From Heliopora coerulea (Eukaryota; Cnidaria; Anthozoa; Scleralcyonacea; Helioporidae), in contig JASJOG010000076.1 of assembly GCA_030142905.1 (NCBI GenBank), forward strand, positions 1,069,001-1,133,000: DNA of 64,000 nt, read 5' to 3'. The translations under genes were made by a program, and so were the position numbers. Each line of letters starts with the position of its first letter. Within the stretch, counting starts at the first letter, position 1. Under the pieces are notes generated by a model that saw only the letters and a list, made by a program, of their open reading frames with translations, was not told where the DNA came from and did no database searches. This document shows positions 41,505 through 56,400 of the stretch, piece by piece.

Positions 41505-43301
41505 ATTTCAGGATTTTTAAAAGCAAGCTCTGATGTTATACGGTACTCAATCGAAGTGGTACTTCGACTTTGAACCCCATGTCTTTCATTCGCTTCCAGG
41601 TACAATTTTCGCGCCTAAGCGGGATGTCTGCCTTCCATAACTTGCATTACTACATCAGATGTTGAATGTGTAAGAGAAAAAAAAATATTAGAGACAATTT
41701 TTTCTAGGATACTGAGTGAAATATTTCTACTTTTAGGTTCAATCAAGCTAGTGGAAAGAGTTAACTTACATCTACTAACTTGGCATTTACAAGATTACAA
41801 TTCCAAAGCGTCCCTTACCCATTGAAGTATTGTGTATACTTAGCAAAGAAGTCCACCTTACTACAGTTAAGCAGATGCCTATTGTTTGCAAGAAAGATTC
41901 TTTGAAGCTTCACATTTAGATTGCCCGTCATTTTTATGCCCAATATATAGGAACTTCTGTTTAGTCTAGTTTTAGATATAATTGAGACTACATCAATACT
42001 CAATCTTAAGAACTTGTCATACGTTCAAGCAAAATTCATGGCAAGACAATTGAGCTGCTAAAGGGAGAGATTTTCCAAATTTTCCTTAGTAGTTTAATTT
42101 TTTAATCTGTTTTATTTTATTCAGGTTTTTTGTAGTTTGGAACATTTGACAATATTCTGTTTTATATTGCTGTTGAAGAATTTCAGTTTTCAAGAGATAC
42201 ATGTGTAATACCTAATGTTTTTGTATTTATAGTTTATCTGTTCAGAGGGTTAACAAATTTATCAATATTAACTGTCATGGGTAGTTCTCATTTGTTCAAT
42301 TAGGCATTTTGTTTTGCTTTTTCACTGAAGAACCCTTTCTTAAGTCTTTTAGGTCCACATCCAACTTTTATTACTTCACTCCAACACAGGGCAATTTTAC
42401 TTGTGAAGAGATGTCTCAGACCAGAAAGAGTTAAGACTATCTCAACTCTTTTCAGCATAAATACAACTTGTTTTACCCTGGGTAATAACAATCTCACTCA
42501 TCAACATCCCCAACTCACAGCTTTCAGTATGGTTTGAAGTAGGTGTCGGCCCATAGTGAATTAGGTGGCTGAGTCAATCAAATACACCATTAGCAACCTT
42601 TCCCCAAGGGAGCCAACGTTTGGAGGCATGACCTCAAGAAAATTTGGAAATCTACATGCTGGGAAATGCAATTTTCAGTATTTTGGGCATCAAATTCAAT
42701 GAAGAATATTTATTAACCAAACCAAAAAACATGGAAAAGTAGCCAGTGACTGGGTGACTCACAGCTGCAAGAATTCCAGTGGTAGGCAGCTTCTAATGAA
42801 ATTCCTGCCTACCAGGAAAAATTAAGCAAGCTACAATAAATATAAGGCACAGGGGTCCAGTGTAGATAGCTTCGATGTACATACATAATTTCCTACATAA
42901 AATGCATGTGTCATTTTATGCAAAGTTAACTCAAGTGTGGAATTACTATAATGATGAAGGCATAAATTAGGTGAAATTTATGCATATTTTGCCCATGGGT
43001 ATATGCAGGGAGGATGTGGGTGTGACTTCATCAAATTTGGATCTAGATAAGTTACAAACATTTACATTTTAAAATTTGAGTCTCCCAAAACAAGCCACTA
43101 GGATTAAAATTTGCGGGATGACCACAACAGAAATATTTTAATCATCATAACTATCATGCAGAATTGCTGCACAATTTGGTAAATTTTGTAAATTAAAATT
43201 CGGTAAATTATTGGAGAAATATAACAACACTTAAGAAATAAATATTTACACCTAAGAAATAAGCATTTACAATTGAAGCACTGAGTCATAAATTAATGAA
43301 G
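41505..43301. other. Spacer between WRN start and PAQR4 end
   Basis: No gene is recognised in 1.8 kb. The WRN promoter should lie at about 41520-41640, which is less AT-rich than its surroundings; no TATA box is seen. Confidence 0.5.
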
Positions 43302-44732
43302 TTAATAACATTTAAATGATGCCATCCAATTCAAATCCAACATTGTTCCATAGTGCAAAAGGATTGGGCACAATGAGACGAAAACATGCATAATATTATG
43401 ACTGTTGAAACAAAGATCAAGTTTGTTAGGAAAATAACGCTCTGGAAATCGTGTAATGTTTAGAATTCCACCAGATAAAGCAGCTTGTTCCATTAGAATG
43501 TAGTAGATTATAGCTCCCGATTCTCCACTGGGCTGTCCTTGCCATAAACGAATGATGCGAATAACCAGAAATGCAAATCGGAAAATGCCAAAAGGAATTA
43601 GAGGAAAAAACCTTCCCTTTGCACTTTTTGCCTTGAGAATAAAATACAACAAAACCAGAGCCATTGCAATGTACAAAGTAACACATGTATAGACAAGATT
43701 TGGGTAACAAAACAGTGTTGCACTGATGGCAGTCACCCCGCCAACAGCATTTATACACCACACTCCACACATATCAAACTTTAAAAGTAAACTATATGTC
43801 ATGGCTCCACTGTTATGACACATGAACAAATGATATATGGTACTGCCAACAAATGGTGATAGACAGCCAATATAATGCAAACAGTATAAAACAGGATTAA
43901 TGTGCATTGATGGAGGACTGGAAAAAGGAATCCAAAATAACAACACAAGGCCTGCCAATCCTGCAAGGGAAAAGAACACAGTCAATACTTCTCAGCAACA
44001 AGGGGCATTGGTGGCATAGTGGTGGTGCAAGTGTCCCTCACCACTGGGACTAGGGTTCTACTACATTCCACCTCCATGCAGTTATCTGATTAGAGCCACA
44101 TTTAGGTGGCATGTCAGAAGAGTATTGTCCAGTTTGACTCTGCCATACATCACAGGTATTCTGCCAGCACTACTCTGGTTTCCTCCAGCAATAACCTTGG
44201 ACACATGGGGGTGGTCCTTGGGAGGAAAGTTTACCAAGCTGAAGGGTTTATCCACTATTAATGAAGATACTTCACTTTCACAGGTTATGAGGTTACGAGA
44301 AGAACAAATAAAAGGAGCTTTGACATGAAAAAGGGAAAGTGTATGAAGTAAATAATTATTCAAATCATGCCAAAAATGTGTCCAATACAAATTTGGAAGA
44401 CTAGAAACAGAATACATAACCAATTAACCTGTCTCAATAAAGTCATAAGTTTAAAACCTGAACCTACCATGTGTATAAATATTCACGGTTTCATTGTGCA
44501 GATAAAATAAACTTGAACAACATTGTTTGGTTGACAACTGTTGCCGGTAACCGCATTTAATGTAAGGATTGTACCGTAGATAATCAGGTACATCTTCAAT
44601 GTTTTGCAAGCTAGAATATAATCCACTTTTTCCCGGTTTTACAGCGGGAATAAAACCGTTCAAAAACTTTTCTTCTCTCCAGACGGTCGAATCTCGAGCT
44701 CCTGACATCATAAATTTACACAATGCAACCAT
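43302..44732 (-). CDS. PAQR4: Progestin and adipoQ receptor family member 4
   Basis: Exon 1 is 44732-44468 and exon 2 is 43960-43302, joined in phase 1 (CATG|GTAGGT to TTGCAG|GATTGG). The product is about 307 residues. The family signature is clear: SLFYLHNETVNIYTHG at the end of exon 1, then STIYHLFMCHNSG, KFDMCGVWCINAVGG, ITRFPERYFPNKLD and SHNIMHVFV. The His of YHLF, the Asp of KFDMCG and the HxxxH of SHNIMH match the conserved PAQR metal site, found in hydrolase-like seven-helix membrane proteins. Several hydrophobic segments in exon 2 fit a multi-pass protein. The block CHxxG...LDMCGV...RxPER is closest to PAQR4 among vertebrate members. PAQR4 is placed in Golgi membranes with sphingolipid-related roles; that is family knowledge, not seen here. 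Confidence 0.92.
44003..44300 (+). repeat. tRNA-derived SINE, copy 3, in the PAQR4 intron
   Basis: The head GGTGGCATAGTGG fits the pol III A box, and ACTAGGGTTCTACTACATTCC is a damaged B box. The body CTCCATGCAGTTATCTGATT and GTCCAGTTTGACTCTGCC match copies 1 and 2 in the opposite orientation. Confidence 0.65.
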
Positions 44733-47499
44733 AAAACGTGCAACTGTGACTCAGCCTTAGAGCCCAGACTTCGCGCGGATAGTTTTTGTTTTGTTGTTTT
44801 GGCACGAGACTGGTTGCGAAAGGGAGAACTCGAACTGCGAACATTCTGTTGGCGCGTGATACGTTTATGGATTTGTAGCATTGCAGTTGTTGACATTTTA
44901 CAGCTCTCGTAACATCGTGTATCACAGTGGAGGAAATTCGTTTTATGTCAAGCTTCTTGTCAGTTGCCAAAGGGCGAATAATCCTGGCGACGTGATACAC
45001 AATAATTAACGAACGCTGCTGTGCCAGGAGTTACAAAATGTTTACTGACAGTTCCAAGTTCACCTTCGACGACCTCCCACGTCATTTGTCTGTGGCCACG
45101 TATGGCGTGATACGAACAAACGACGACAGCTTACGGCGAAGGGATTTATCATGCAATCTGTCACCGGCACATCAGAGTAATCACATAGGTGTGGCTATCA
45201 GCATAGGCTTTGCCATTTCGCCAAGATATTTCGGGATGTTTGCAATCAAGTGATTTGAGAGTAAAATTCACCAGCTAGAAAGACAAACAGTGAAATCCAG
45301 ACGTTAGATCAACCCAATTCGTAACTCTAACCCGAAAACTAAGTTTGACTCCGCAAATAAGCATTTAATTTCAAATTTACAGAAAACGTGTGAACAGACA
45401 CCAATTTCAAGAAATGTTTTCATACCAGTCTAGCGTGTCGTTTTTGTTCCACCAAACCTGAATTCAGTAACCAAATCCTGAATGAAAACCTCTTATTACG
45501 TATAATATTAACTTTTCAAAATCCCTGTCACATGCAAAATTTCTGGAAATCTCCTATTGCAGAATGCCATTGAGCAGTTTGCGCATGCCATACACTGCCC
45601 ACCAATCCATCTTCCCTTAAAATGCTAACAAAAAGTTATTTGGCATTACTCTGCAATGACACTTGCTAGCTATATCGTCCAGAATCAGCTATCTTTTCTT
45701 TCTAATCCACACAAAAATACGGTCTACCTCCTCATTTGAACGTCTTAGCATTCCAGGTAGACTAGATAATTAGATAGCGCACGCTATGTCTGCGGTACGC
45801 ACCAAGTTGCATTTTAGAATGAATCACCTAAAAACAGCCCGATACCTAGGGCAAGGCCTACAAATGAGGACTGGACGCACCCGATGACAACGGACCCTGA
45901 CCAGTCTCATAGCCTTGCCAAACGTTAGCGCACCCGCTAGGTCTTTTAATACTTTTATTTGTCAACTGTCCGGTCCAAATCAGTTAGGAAAGAGTGGGGG
46001 ACACCGAAATTTCCATTTACTACAGCTTGCAAAATCGACTTAACATTAAAAATTCGGAATAAAATTAAGCACACACAAATGTTTTTTAATATTGCCATCA
46101 CATATCTGCAAAAGAAATGATGGTCCGTTACCCGGAAGACCAACCTTGGTCCTATTTGGTCTTGGATCTGCAGTTAGTCGTCTCCTTCTTAGCAATTACT
46201 ATGACTGAAATTCTTTATCTTAATCTGCATTTTTTTAATTATTTAGTTTCGTATAACTCAAGCTGTTAAGGTCCAATAATTCAAACAAACAGACAGACAA
46301 ACAAACAAATATACATACATACGGACAAACATACAAACAAACAAATAAATAAACAAACAGATCATAAATTATTTTCCTTTACCATATAAAATTTCCTTTA
46401 TCAACAAGATAACGAACAAAATGGTGCAAAAGCCGGATGAGATACAAACACATACACAATGTTATAAAGGTCTTAGAAATCTGCTACTTAACCAAACGTT
46501 TTGGACAAAACCTCAACTTGAATCCTAATCGAATCCTAAGGATCGAAAAACATTTTGTTCTGTAACAGATTCTCAAAAATTTTATCCACATATAAACCTC
46601 TTCGTCAACATAATGACAATATATTTAGGATATTTACATTATCTAATAAACATCCACGTAAAAAATATATTACTCCAGTCTCTATTTATCAAAGAGACAG
46701 ATTAAATATGGAAGGTATCGCACAGTACATAGCACCAAGCTAGAATATGTCTTTGGAAGGTGTGACGGGAACAATTTATTTTATCGTAATTCTTTTGGTA
46801 TATAACGAAGAGAAAATGGACCGTTTATGCAGACGAATATTTCTCCTTACTTTTAGCTTAACATCCAGTGGATTCGTACTTTTGGTTTACTGTTATTACC
46901 TGGCCGTCTCCATCAGGGACGACAAAGCCTGGGGGGGCTGTATCGCCCACACAAACAAACAAACACACTTTTTTCGAAACATAACGCTGAAACGACTGTT
47001 TTACAACAATTGTGGAGAAATTTTCTGGGTGATCAAGCAAAGTGCAGCATTTTTATCCCAAGCCTACGCCCTCTCGAAATTCCGTTCTGCCGTCCCGGTT
47101 TATGGCAACTCTTCCATTCCCATGATCACGTTCAAACACAATGGTTTCTAACATAAACCTATTTTTAGTGAAATGTACTTCTTGTATGTCCAACATAAAT
47201 ATTGCTTCTGTATAACAAAGAATTTTATCTAGTAATAACTTCTTTTAAGAATACTTAAAGGAAATTATAGTGCCTTGGTAATTTTTAGCAGTATTTCCAA
47301 TTGTTATTTTCGAAATCGATTTCGATTTCTATTTCTTGAGTGTATTTTGGTTTACTTCGTGACTCACATGCATCACCACGCCACAATACTAAGCAAGTTG
47401 TAGGCGGAAACAGATTCTACACTTTCAATCAGTCGTTTTGGGGGAATGAAACTTAATTAGCAATTTTGTTTGGATAGAAACACACAACGCAACTTGCCA
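44733..47499. other. Intergenic stretch, PAQR4 to KCNQ
   Basis: No gene is recognised. The part next to PAQR4 (about 44740-45200) is richer in CG dinucleotides and probably holds its promoter. A (CAAA)n-like run lies at about 46285-46362. Plus-strand frames at 45038-45253 and 46747-47151 show no motif or splice support. Confidence 0.5.
46285..46362. repeat. (CAAA)n-like simple repeat
   Basis: Imperfect ACAAACA units with GACAGACA and ATACATAC variants. Confidence 0.75.
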
Positions 47500-50400
47500 C
47501 TACATTGTTGTTTCTTGCATAGGAGTATCATTGACGTGAAGTGAAGAATCATTGGACGTTCCCAAGTCATTACTCTTATCACATAGCTGCTCCGTCACAG
47601 TTCCAATGGATGAAGTAAATTCAGAATCAGACGATGTTGGCGATATCGCAAGAGAATTCCCATCGCAAGCTTTCCTCCGATCAAAGGAAACTGAAGATAT
47701 AGCGCTGTCTGATCTTGATCTCAGATCATAACTTTCACCACCGAATGGTTTCGGTGAAAGATGATTTTCATCAAAGCTTTGATCTGGACCATCTTTTCGA
47801 CCGCTTTTACGGTCATTGTTGTTAATTGGTTCAGTTTGATTCAAGTTCAAGGAGTGGTTGAAATCTTCAGTTGTAAAAAGCGAATTAACCCCTCTGTTCC
47901 CTGGTTCGTGATTTTTGTACGAACTATTACGTGGTTCATTCACTCTGGGATAACTATTGTGAGCTGCCACTTTTCGCATTCTGCTCGCCGGTTTAAGACC
48001 CACAGTCTTAGACTGCACTACCATCGAAGGGTATCTTTCTTCGGAGGATTTCCAGGTTGACATATTGTCCTCTATTGACCACGTCTTGATAACAGGCTGA
48101 TCCTTCTTTCCTGATGTCTCCATTAGGGATATCACACGGTCCAGTTTAAAGTCCAGTGCCTTAACCTAAAAGTGCATTGAGGTAAATACGACTTTCAATA
48201 ACCGACCATAGGTATACGTCGATATGTGGGAACTGATATGTGGGAACTGCGTAGGTGGTGAAGACGAATGTGATTGCTTGGTCTCAAACAGCCATCTGTG
48301 GCTCAAACTCCGTTCATGCAACTTCATGACGAATGATTAAAACTTTTATTTGACGTGCATATTCACTGACATACCTACCTGTTTCTCCAACTTCGTCAGT
48401 CTATAAACTACGTTGGTTCTAGCATTGGCAGGATTTTCGTTGATTTTTTCTATAATAAACATGTAGATGTAATTGAAATGTGCATGAAATTTTTATGGTA
48501 TATCAGAATGAAATCAAACGCAGTGTCAATTGTCCTTATATACTTTCACATAGTTCATCGTTCATCAATGATAACATATCATTATATGACATATGATATG
48601 ACATATTACATGTTACACGGTATTATGAACTCAGAAATATAAAGAAACGTCCATGTGATGGACTAATAAGATACCGATGAGAGCTGCAGCTGTCGCTTGC
48701 CACAACATTATCATCCAACCTTTACGCCAACCGTAAGCAAAACTTTGTCCCAAACCTCCATGATAAACGTAAGTCATTGTCTTACCGTACCTCCAACCAC
48801 ACCTGTAATCTCCACCTCAATATGGCAAGTAAATCTATAAGTCTCAAGCGTGTTCTTTTCCCTTAGCAATAGACTAGCCTTATTTCTAGAAATTTACACG
48901 AAAGTTCACCACGTTTTATCATAATACTTTTCAAGGTGTTCCTTTTCATAAAAACTAATTGTCTTCTCATGAGACTGAGTTATGCTGGCCTGAACTGAAT
49001 ATCCATCGTTTTTATGCAAATAATTCTCCCAGACGAAATGTCTCATGAGAAACGTGCAAATAGGCAGTTACGTTTATCTCAATGGCGGTAGCAGAGCGAC
49101 GTAAGTGAAAAAGTCAATCAAAACAAAGACCAAATCCTCACCGGTTCCAACTCTATAACCAAGTGCTTCATCGATCCTAATTTCAAGAAAGTGCAACACG
49201 TTAAAAAAGTGGAAAGGTTTTACATTCTGTCACGTCAGATTAATCAATCAATTTTTTTTTTTAATTTTTCTATTTCTAAGTAAATGAACTAAAATTAATG
49301 AGCTATGTCCACTGATCCCGAATTTCGAAAATTTTTCAGTTGTCTGAGGCTTTAATAACCCATCTGTTTCGTAAGCCAAAACTGTTTCCAGATCAAAGCA
49401 AAAGAAGTTTGAACTTTTACTTGAAAATGCTCACCTGCCACCCCGATTTCATCTAGTAAATCTCACTTCAATTTTTGTGACAAAACGTTCTAATTTTTTG
49501 ATGGATCTTAAGCCCTGGGCAAATCAATGCAACATCATGATTCAACATCATTCAACATTGTTGAATGCAACATGTTGAACTCGTTTGGCCACCATGTTGC
49601 ATCATGTTATACGATGTTGTATGATGTTGAACGATGTTGTATCATGTTATACGATGTTGTATCATGTTATACGATGTTGTATGATGTTGAACGATGTTGT
49701 ATCATGTTATACGATGTTGTATCATGTTATACGATGTTGTATGATGTTGAACGATGTTGTATGATGTTGAACGATGTTGTATCATGTTATACGATGTTGT
49801 ATGATGTTGAACGATGTTGTATGATGTTGAACGATGTTGTATCATGTTATACGATGTTGTATGATGTTGAACGATGTTGTATGATGTTGAACGATGTTGT
49901 ATCATGTTATACGATGTTGTATGATGTTGAACGATGTTGTATCATGTTATACGATGTTGTATGATGTTGAACGATGTTGTATGATGTTGAACGAAGTTTG
50001 GTTTCCATCAAATGTTTCATGCCACATCGTTCAACATTTCTTTTGTTCTCATGTGTGAACAAAAAACTCGCGCTTATTTGGCCTCGCACTTCAACAGCAA
50101 GTCATCTCTCAGGCAAGGACAACTGTTGGTTTGGCCTAAAATTCGGGATCATCATTCGTCCCCCAGATCTCTAATCTCCACAGTTCGAGTCCGCACCGCA
50201 CAATATGTTGCATTCTTTGGCCACGCAATCCAACACCATCCAACGAAGTTGAATTCAACAATGTTGAGTGATGCTGCATACGTTTGGCCAAGGCTTTATC
50301 GTTTTTGTTAAGAAACCGAAAACTGTTTAGGCTCTGCCAAGAAGACTTTGATGTTAGATCTAATGAGAAACATTTCAAACATTTTCCCAAAATGAGCCAT

Positions 50401-53400
50401 CCTTATGGTTGCAAATTAAATAAACATACTGCTAGTACAACAGGATACGTGTGTTTCGCTTGGAATTTTTAGCTGCCAGTTCCCATGTTTACGATTTCGT
50501 ATGTGGCGTGGAACTTCGATAATGATTCCAAAAGTTTCTGTTTAAACTCTTACTGTCAAGCTCTCTGGCCTGTGTGCTTGCAGCGATTTCCAGTCAGTGA
50601 ATATAATAATTCCTTACATATGTTTGGTATATTAATCTAACACATTAATATTTTTCCTCAGCTGACTTGTACGCATAATGTGCAATCCTAATTTGTATTT
50701 GATACATTCAACAGTTTGGTTAGGATTTAACACCTTGGAATGCGTGCAATGCTTACTTGTGTCCAATCCCTTTTACTTTTCCAAGAAGTTCCACATGACC
50801 TGTACTATATTGCTCAATAACATCTTTCACATCGTAGGGTCGTTTAGCCAACTAAATGATTAAGTTGAAAAATGATTAAATACACAAAGGAAAACTCATC
50901 ACTACAGCCACAGATATTGAAACAAAACAATTTTACAGTCTTGTTTTGAATAGTAGCAATGAAAGAGCCTGGCGGGGTAGCGTAATCTTAACACAAATAT
51001 TAGAGCCCAAAATAACATGCGAAATGAAGCCATTAAACGACGTGGTTAAAACATATTTTAATCAATCTGACGTTTCGTAGCCGTATGCAACATTTTCAGA
51101 GATAGAATGAATAATTGACAGGTTGACAATAGTCTTATTTTGCACCATAAATCACTGTCTTTCCGATGGTGGTGACCCATTAATATTTTCCTCTGGCAAA
51201 AGCCAGAAGATTTTACTCCTTAGGGAGAGACCTAGCACCAGGAAACAGTTGAATACCGCAAATATTTGCATTAGCGCCCAGAGCGCTTAATTTTTTCCCA
51301 CACCTACAGGGGAGGCATTAAATTGGATTAGGTGGTTATCTAAACGAATAACACATTTTGTCAATGAAGTCACGTAAACATAAACACTTAACGAAAAACC
51401 AAGATAATTTCAACAAGTCATCACCTGAGGAACATCAATTAAATGAACATAACATTGACACAAATACCGGTATTTATGGAAAGGTAAAGAGAATTTCAAC
51501 AATTTCAGTCCTACGTATCTCTGTCAGAACCTTCACTACCAACGTCACGTGATGCCTCGTCAACATCCGAGTCTATCACGGTGTGTGTTGCTGATTGAAT
51601 TTGCCCATTATTTTTTAAGCGCACCACAGAGATGATTATTTGAGCAAGTGCGCTTATTTTTTGGTCAAATTCATTAAGGAGGCGCTTAATGGTTGGAGGT
51701 GCTAATTCGGACAAGCGCACTAACTCTGACCATTACGGTATTGTCAGTATTTGGCATAATTACCTTAAACTTTCTCAGTGCCACTAAAAGCTTCAAGTAT
51801 CTCGTAAATCTGATCCCCTGTTTGTAGGCTGAGGGCAAGCTAGATTCGGAAGAAATGAGAAAACAAAAACATTGTGTAGTGATGCTCGGTAATAAGACTG
51901 TCCGTAAATCTATTTAATAAGTTTCAAACTTTTGTACAGATGGGAAGTTGGCAAACAGTTTACCTCCAATTTCCATCGGAATCTCGGACAATAATTAGAT
52001 TTTGAACCTCTGTATTTCCACCTAAAGTAAACGATAAATTACATTCACAACATTTTCACCTAGTTTTGCTGGTGCTAAACAAAAAGGGCTAAGATTTTAA
52101 ACACGAAGACTTATTTTCTGTTGAATAACGAAAGTCGAAACACAGCCACGAAAAATACTTTAATCATCAAGCTCTTCACCTCAGGACAATCTCAGTTAAA
52201 TTTCATCCCATTCTTAATTATTAATTATCACATTCTTCGTCTCAGATTGCAGAGCAGTATGTTTTAAAGTTTGAGGTTCATCTGCTACCTGCAAGCAGTG
52301 GACTGAGCATAAACTGTGCCCAGAGAAAACCGTCAACTTTAGCGACATCCTTCGCCATTGCCAACTTCAAAAGAAATAAAAACGATGCCAACGAAGCTAT
52401 TGACAATATTTGGAGGAATAAACAGAGGGAGGTTTAGGCGGGGGCGCGTAGAAGAAGTAGAAGAAATTCAAATTCAAAAAAAAACACCTCATAAGAATTC
52501 TTCCACTAAAACGCGACATAGTGACATGAATCGGAAAAAAAAAATTTGAGTCCCCCTTTCTCAAAATTCTGGATCAGCCCATGATAAAATTGTGACAGTC
52601 TTAACAATATTTTTATATCTCGTTTATATCTATAAATTTCTTTTCCCCAACATCACAATTTGGTACCCACTATACCTTACTAACAGCTCCAATTGTTCCC
52701 CTCCCGTCCCCTCCCTCAGTACATCAACGCACCAGTCACCTCAGGTATCCACGTTTGCTTACCATGTTCGTCGTCAGTACGTTGATCAACTGTGGAGACA
52801 CTCGGAGCATTGTGTAGGGATTCTATCGACGGAAATGGGTCATGTTCTAAAATCTTTTTGCTCCTAGATTTAAAGTAATCAGGTATAATAGCACTGCTCT
52901 CTGGCTTACAAAATCCGTCTGAGTGTTTGCGTCCAAATATCGATATTTTTCGACGCGGCCCAGCAAACTGTGATTGTTTCTCGGAATTACTATCCACTTC
53001 TTTCACTTCCTGCTTACGCGAGTATCGTTCCTGAAGATACTTGATGTAAGGCGACCACGTAGCCTCTAACGTTGAGTGCTTGCGAGAAGCGTAATATCGC
53101 CAGTTGCACTATAACATGTCAGCAAAAAGGAGGTTTTAATACGCAAAAACTGTTGTTCAGATGCATTTGTATCATCCGTAATATACAATATTCCCTAGAG
53201 AACTGTACGGGATTTACTTACGGCCAAAATTCAAGCAAACTCTCAGCCAGTAAAATAGCGCAAATTTCACACACAAACACACACCAAACAGTAAGAGTTC
53301 CCTTTGCCTCTTACGACTATGAATACTTAAAATTCAATTTCATGCAGCAAGGACCGTGTTTATCGTTATCAACAGCAAAATATTAACTCTCTGAAAGTTA

Positions 53401-56400
53401 CAGTTGTGTTTTGCACCTGAATTAACACTGCAGCAGGCCTTCGCCTTCTCTTCGCATGCTTCTGCCTTTGTTGCTGAGACACTTTAAGAGCGAAACCAGA
53501 CCCAAGGATTCCCTATACGAAAGACGAGATGACAAACGACACTTAAAACCATGATCAGCCAAAAATTTGTAAAAATATAAACCAAACAACGTGAAAACTA
53601 ATATTTTGTATGAGGGCAACTTTAAGTATAAGGGGAAAAAGTCATACCATTATTTGTGGCTGGTCTACACGATGGCCGCATGTGATGGTTCATCTCCGCG
53701 GGCGCAATGTTGTTTCCAGGGCACAATTCCGACTCATGATTCGCTCGGTCACGCAGCAACACATCCCGAAGGCACTCTCGGGTTAGGTCAGGTTAACACG
53801 ATTGATGTAATCATAACGAGATAAGCGACGTAATCATTATCGCCGAGTCAACGTAATCATTACGACGTAGACACAGTTACTACTTCATAGTCATATAATT
53901 TCTTAGTACTTGAGTAGTAAAGTGGGTTCAGTTGACCGTGATCGAAGTGCTAACTGCGTTTGCGTACGTCGTCACACTTCCACTTGTTTCGAAAGTGTAA
54001 ACAAGGTTTTAATCGCACACATCAGAACTAACAATCGTATTCTACAGTCGTAAAAGTGGGATTTAATCTGCGCAAAATCTGTTCAAAATATCACTAAAAT
54101 TGTAGCCCAGAATGTGCACTATTTGGTTTTTCGAACTTTCGACAAAATACCTCGGTTCGACGTTTGCCTGGAAAAAATACATCTACACACTGTGCTAAAG
54201 TTGGAGTGTGAACTGGAAATAAAAAGAGCAATAACTCACAGCTGGTAAAGCAAAGAACGATATACCCATGATAGCAAAGAAAGTGGCCACACCTCGACCA
54301 GCCCAAGTACGTGGAACTTTATCTCCATAACCAACAGTAGTGAGAGTTGCCTACAGTGAATTAAAGATTAGATTAGACCGGACTGGACCAGAAATCTTTT
54401 AGATCCTTAGAGTAATTTTCAAAGGTTCAGCACACATGAGCAGTGACCTTGTCGAGTTGACCAAAGTTTTTTCGAATTTTCGTGACGTCATTCCCGTTCC
54501 CGTACTCTAATATAAAATAACGTAACTCGTTCGCGAGGTGTGATTGGTTAATACCCGTGTTTGGATAAGAGTATCCAAACACGGAAAATTTCCCGCCAAA
54601 AGTGAACTGAAGTTTGTTCTACACGCGAAGTTTGTTTTACAAGTTATTATTTCATGAAAGAAACATGTAACGGCTTTTGTGTGTTTGAATACTGTGATTC
54701 AAACGCTTTGTCCGTTGTTGGACTATCAAATAGCTTAAGAAATCACGCTTGTTTTTCCTCTTTATCACTGTGTTAAAGAGGCTTCGCTTAGTTGACTAGG
54801 GTTTGATCTTCATAAGCTTGATTCTGATTGGTAGTTGATGATTTTCGTGAGAATTGCTCACTTCATCATTGGATCACAGTATCTAAACACGGGAATCCAT
54901 TTGGTATAGACCTTTAGGGGTCGAACTTATGTTTTTTAGTCCACCAGCAAAGTTTCGCTGGTAAGATTTTTTTCCACTAGCAAAACTGGTTAGTTTACTA
55001 GCTATTCTGTAATGCACTCGTTTTCTCTTTGACGACTAAAATAGTGAATATGAAGAATTGATGTATTAGTGAGCTTAAAAGGTAGCGTGAAATTTATTCA
55101 CTTCTGTAAAGATGCTCGAAGGAAACGCAAATGCGCAGATAAAATACGCATACGTTCTATGTAAAACCGCTGGTCAGTGGCTCACGCATCAAACCCGTTT
55201 CTTTCCTACAGTAAATGATATTCGATGCGTGCGTACTTTTTTCAATTTCGCCAAAAAAATTCTCCAAGAACGTTTCCTTTTCCCCCAAAATTCTCGTAGA
55301 GAAATGTTTACTAGCAAATGTTTGCAAGAGGATACTTTTTTTGCTCGCAACTTCTTAAAAACCACTCGCATTTTTCGAGTTTGCGAGTGTTAAAAGTGCG
55401 AGTGCGGAGACCATATTCATAAATGGCGCCTTATTTATCACTCTTTTATGAGCATATCAATTAGCCCCCATAGCCTCGTTATTGTGTAAGAAATTCAAAA
55501 GAACTTTTGCTCTCAGACGAGGTTATGAGGGCTAATTGAAATGCATACAAAAGAATATCAAATAAGGCGCCATTTATGAAAAAGGTCAATTTCTTAAACG
55601 CAAAATCAAAATGACGTCAGTGTGTCTTTCTACTATTAGAGAAAATAAGGCACGTCCAATCAACGCGTGCGTAGGACGCGTGTTATTCTATGCAATTTTT
55701 AGAACTGCGCCCCGATAAACAAACAGAAGCCTCTGAGGATACTTACAACTCCCCACCAAAACGAGTCTGCAAGATTACCGAACTCCCCTTTGTTTTCTAC
55801 TTTCTCGGCCAAGTACACAAAAAATGAGGCAAAAATCAAACTACAAAACCCAATGTAGAAGGTTGTCAAAAGCTCCTAAAAAATACGCAACAAACATATT
55901 TCAGTATTTTGAGTTAGTATATCATGACGATTCATGAATCAAAATGTTTTTATGTTTTTACGTACAGCCTATCCATTGGCAGAATTAAAAAAACATGTAA
56001 TGTCAAACTTTCTTATTTGTGTTTTAATAACTAATTTCAAAGTGGGTTTTTTATTTTTTTGTTTTTTTTTACTTTCAAATGTTTTTAATTTTGCACGTTA
56101 ATCACCAGAATTCTAAATTAGTGTGCCTTCAGTTTATTCATTTGAATTTTCGTGATTTCCAACCAAAATTGAGATACGGTTTGCCTTTTGGAAGTCGACG
56201 ATTTCTGTAAAATGTTACCATACCTGTCGATGAAGATAAAGAACCGAACCAAGAAGCTTCCATGAACCACCCTGACGATCAAAACGAACCATTCGTAACA
56301 CTTGGAAAAACCTCAGAATTCTAAAAAGCAGTTTTTGAATGACATTTTGTCCATTCACTAATGGCAGCTCCCTACCGAAGGCCATAGCAGGGGGGGGCAA

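Noticed and set aside
46747..47151. 134-residue plus-strand frame with two hydrophobic stretches
   Set aside because: No recognised family, no splice sites or context; length is within chance for AT-rich DNA. Kept only as a weak possibility.
49527..50089. Frames with repeated CCIMLYDVV or [10 protein letters not shown] units
   Set aside because: A 20-bp unit read through in shifting frames gives apparent repeat proteins; the array lies in a KCNQ intron within a MITE.
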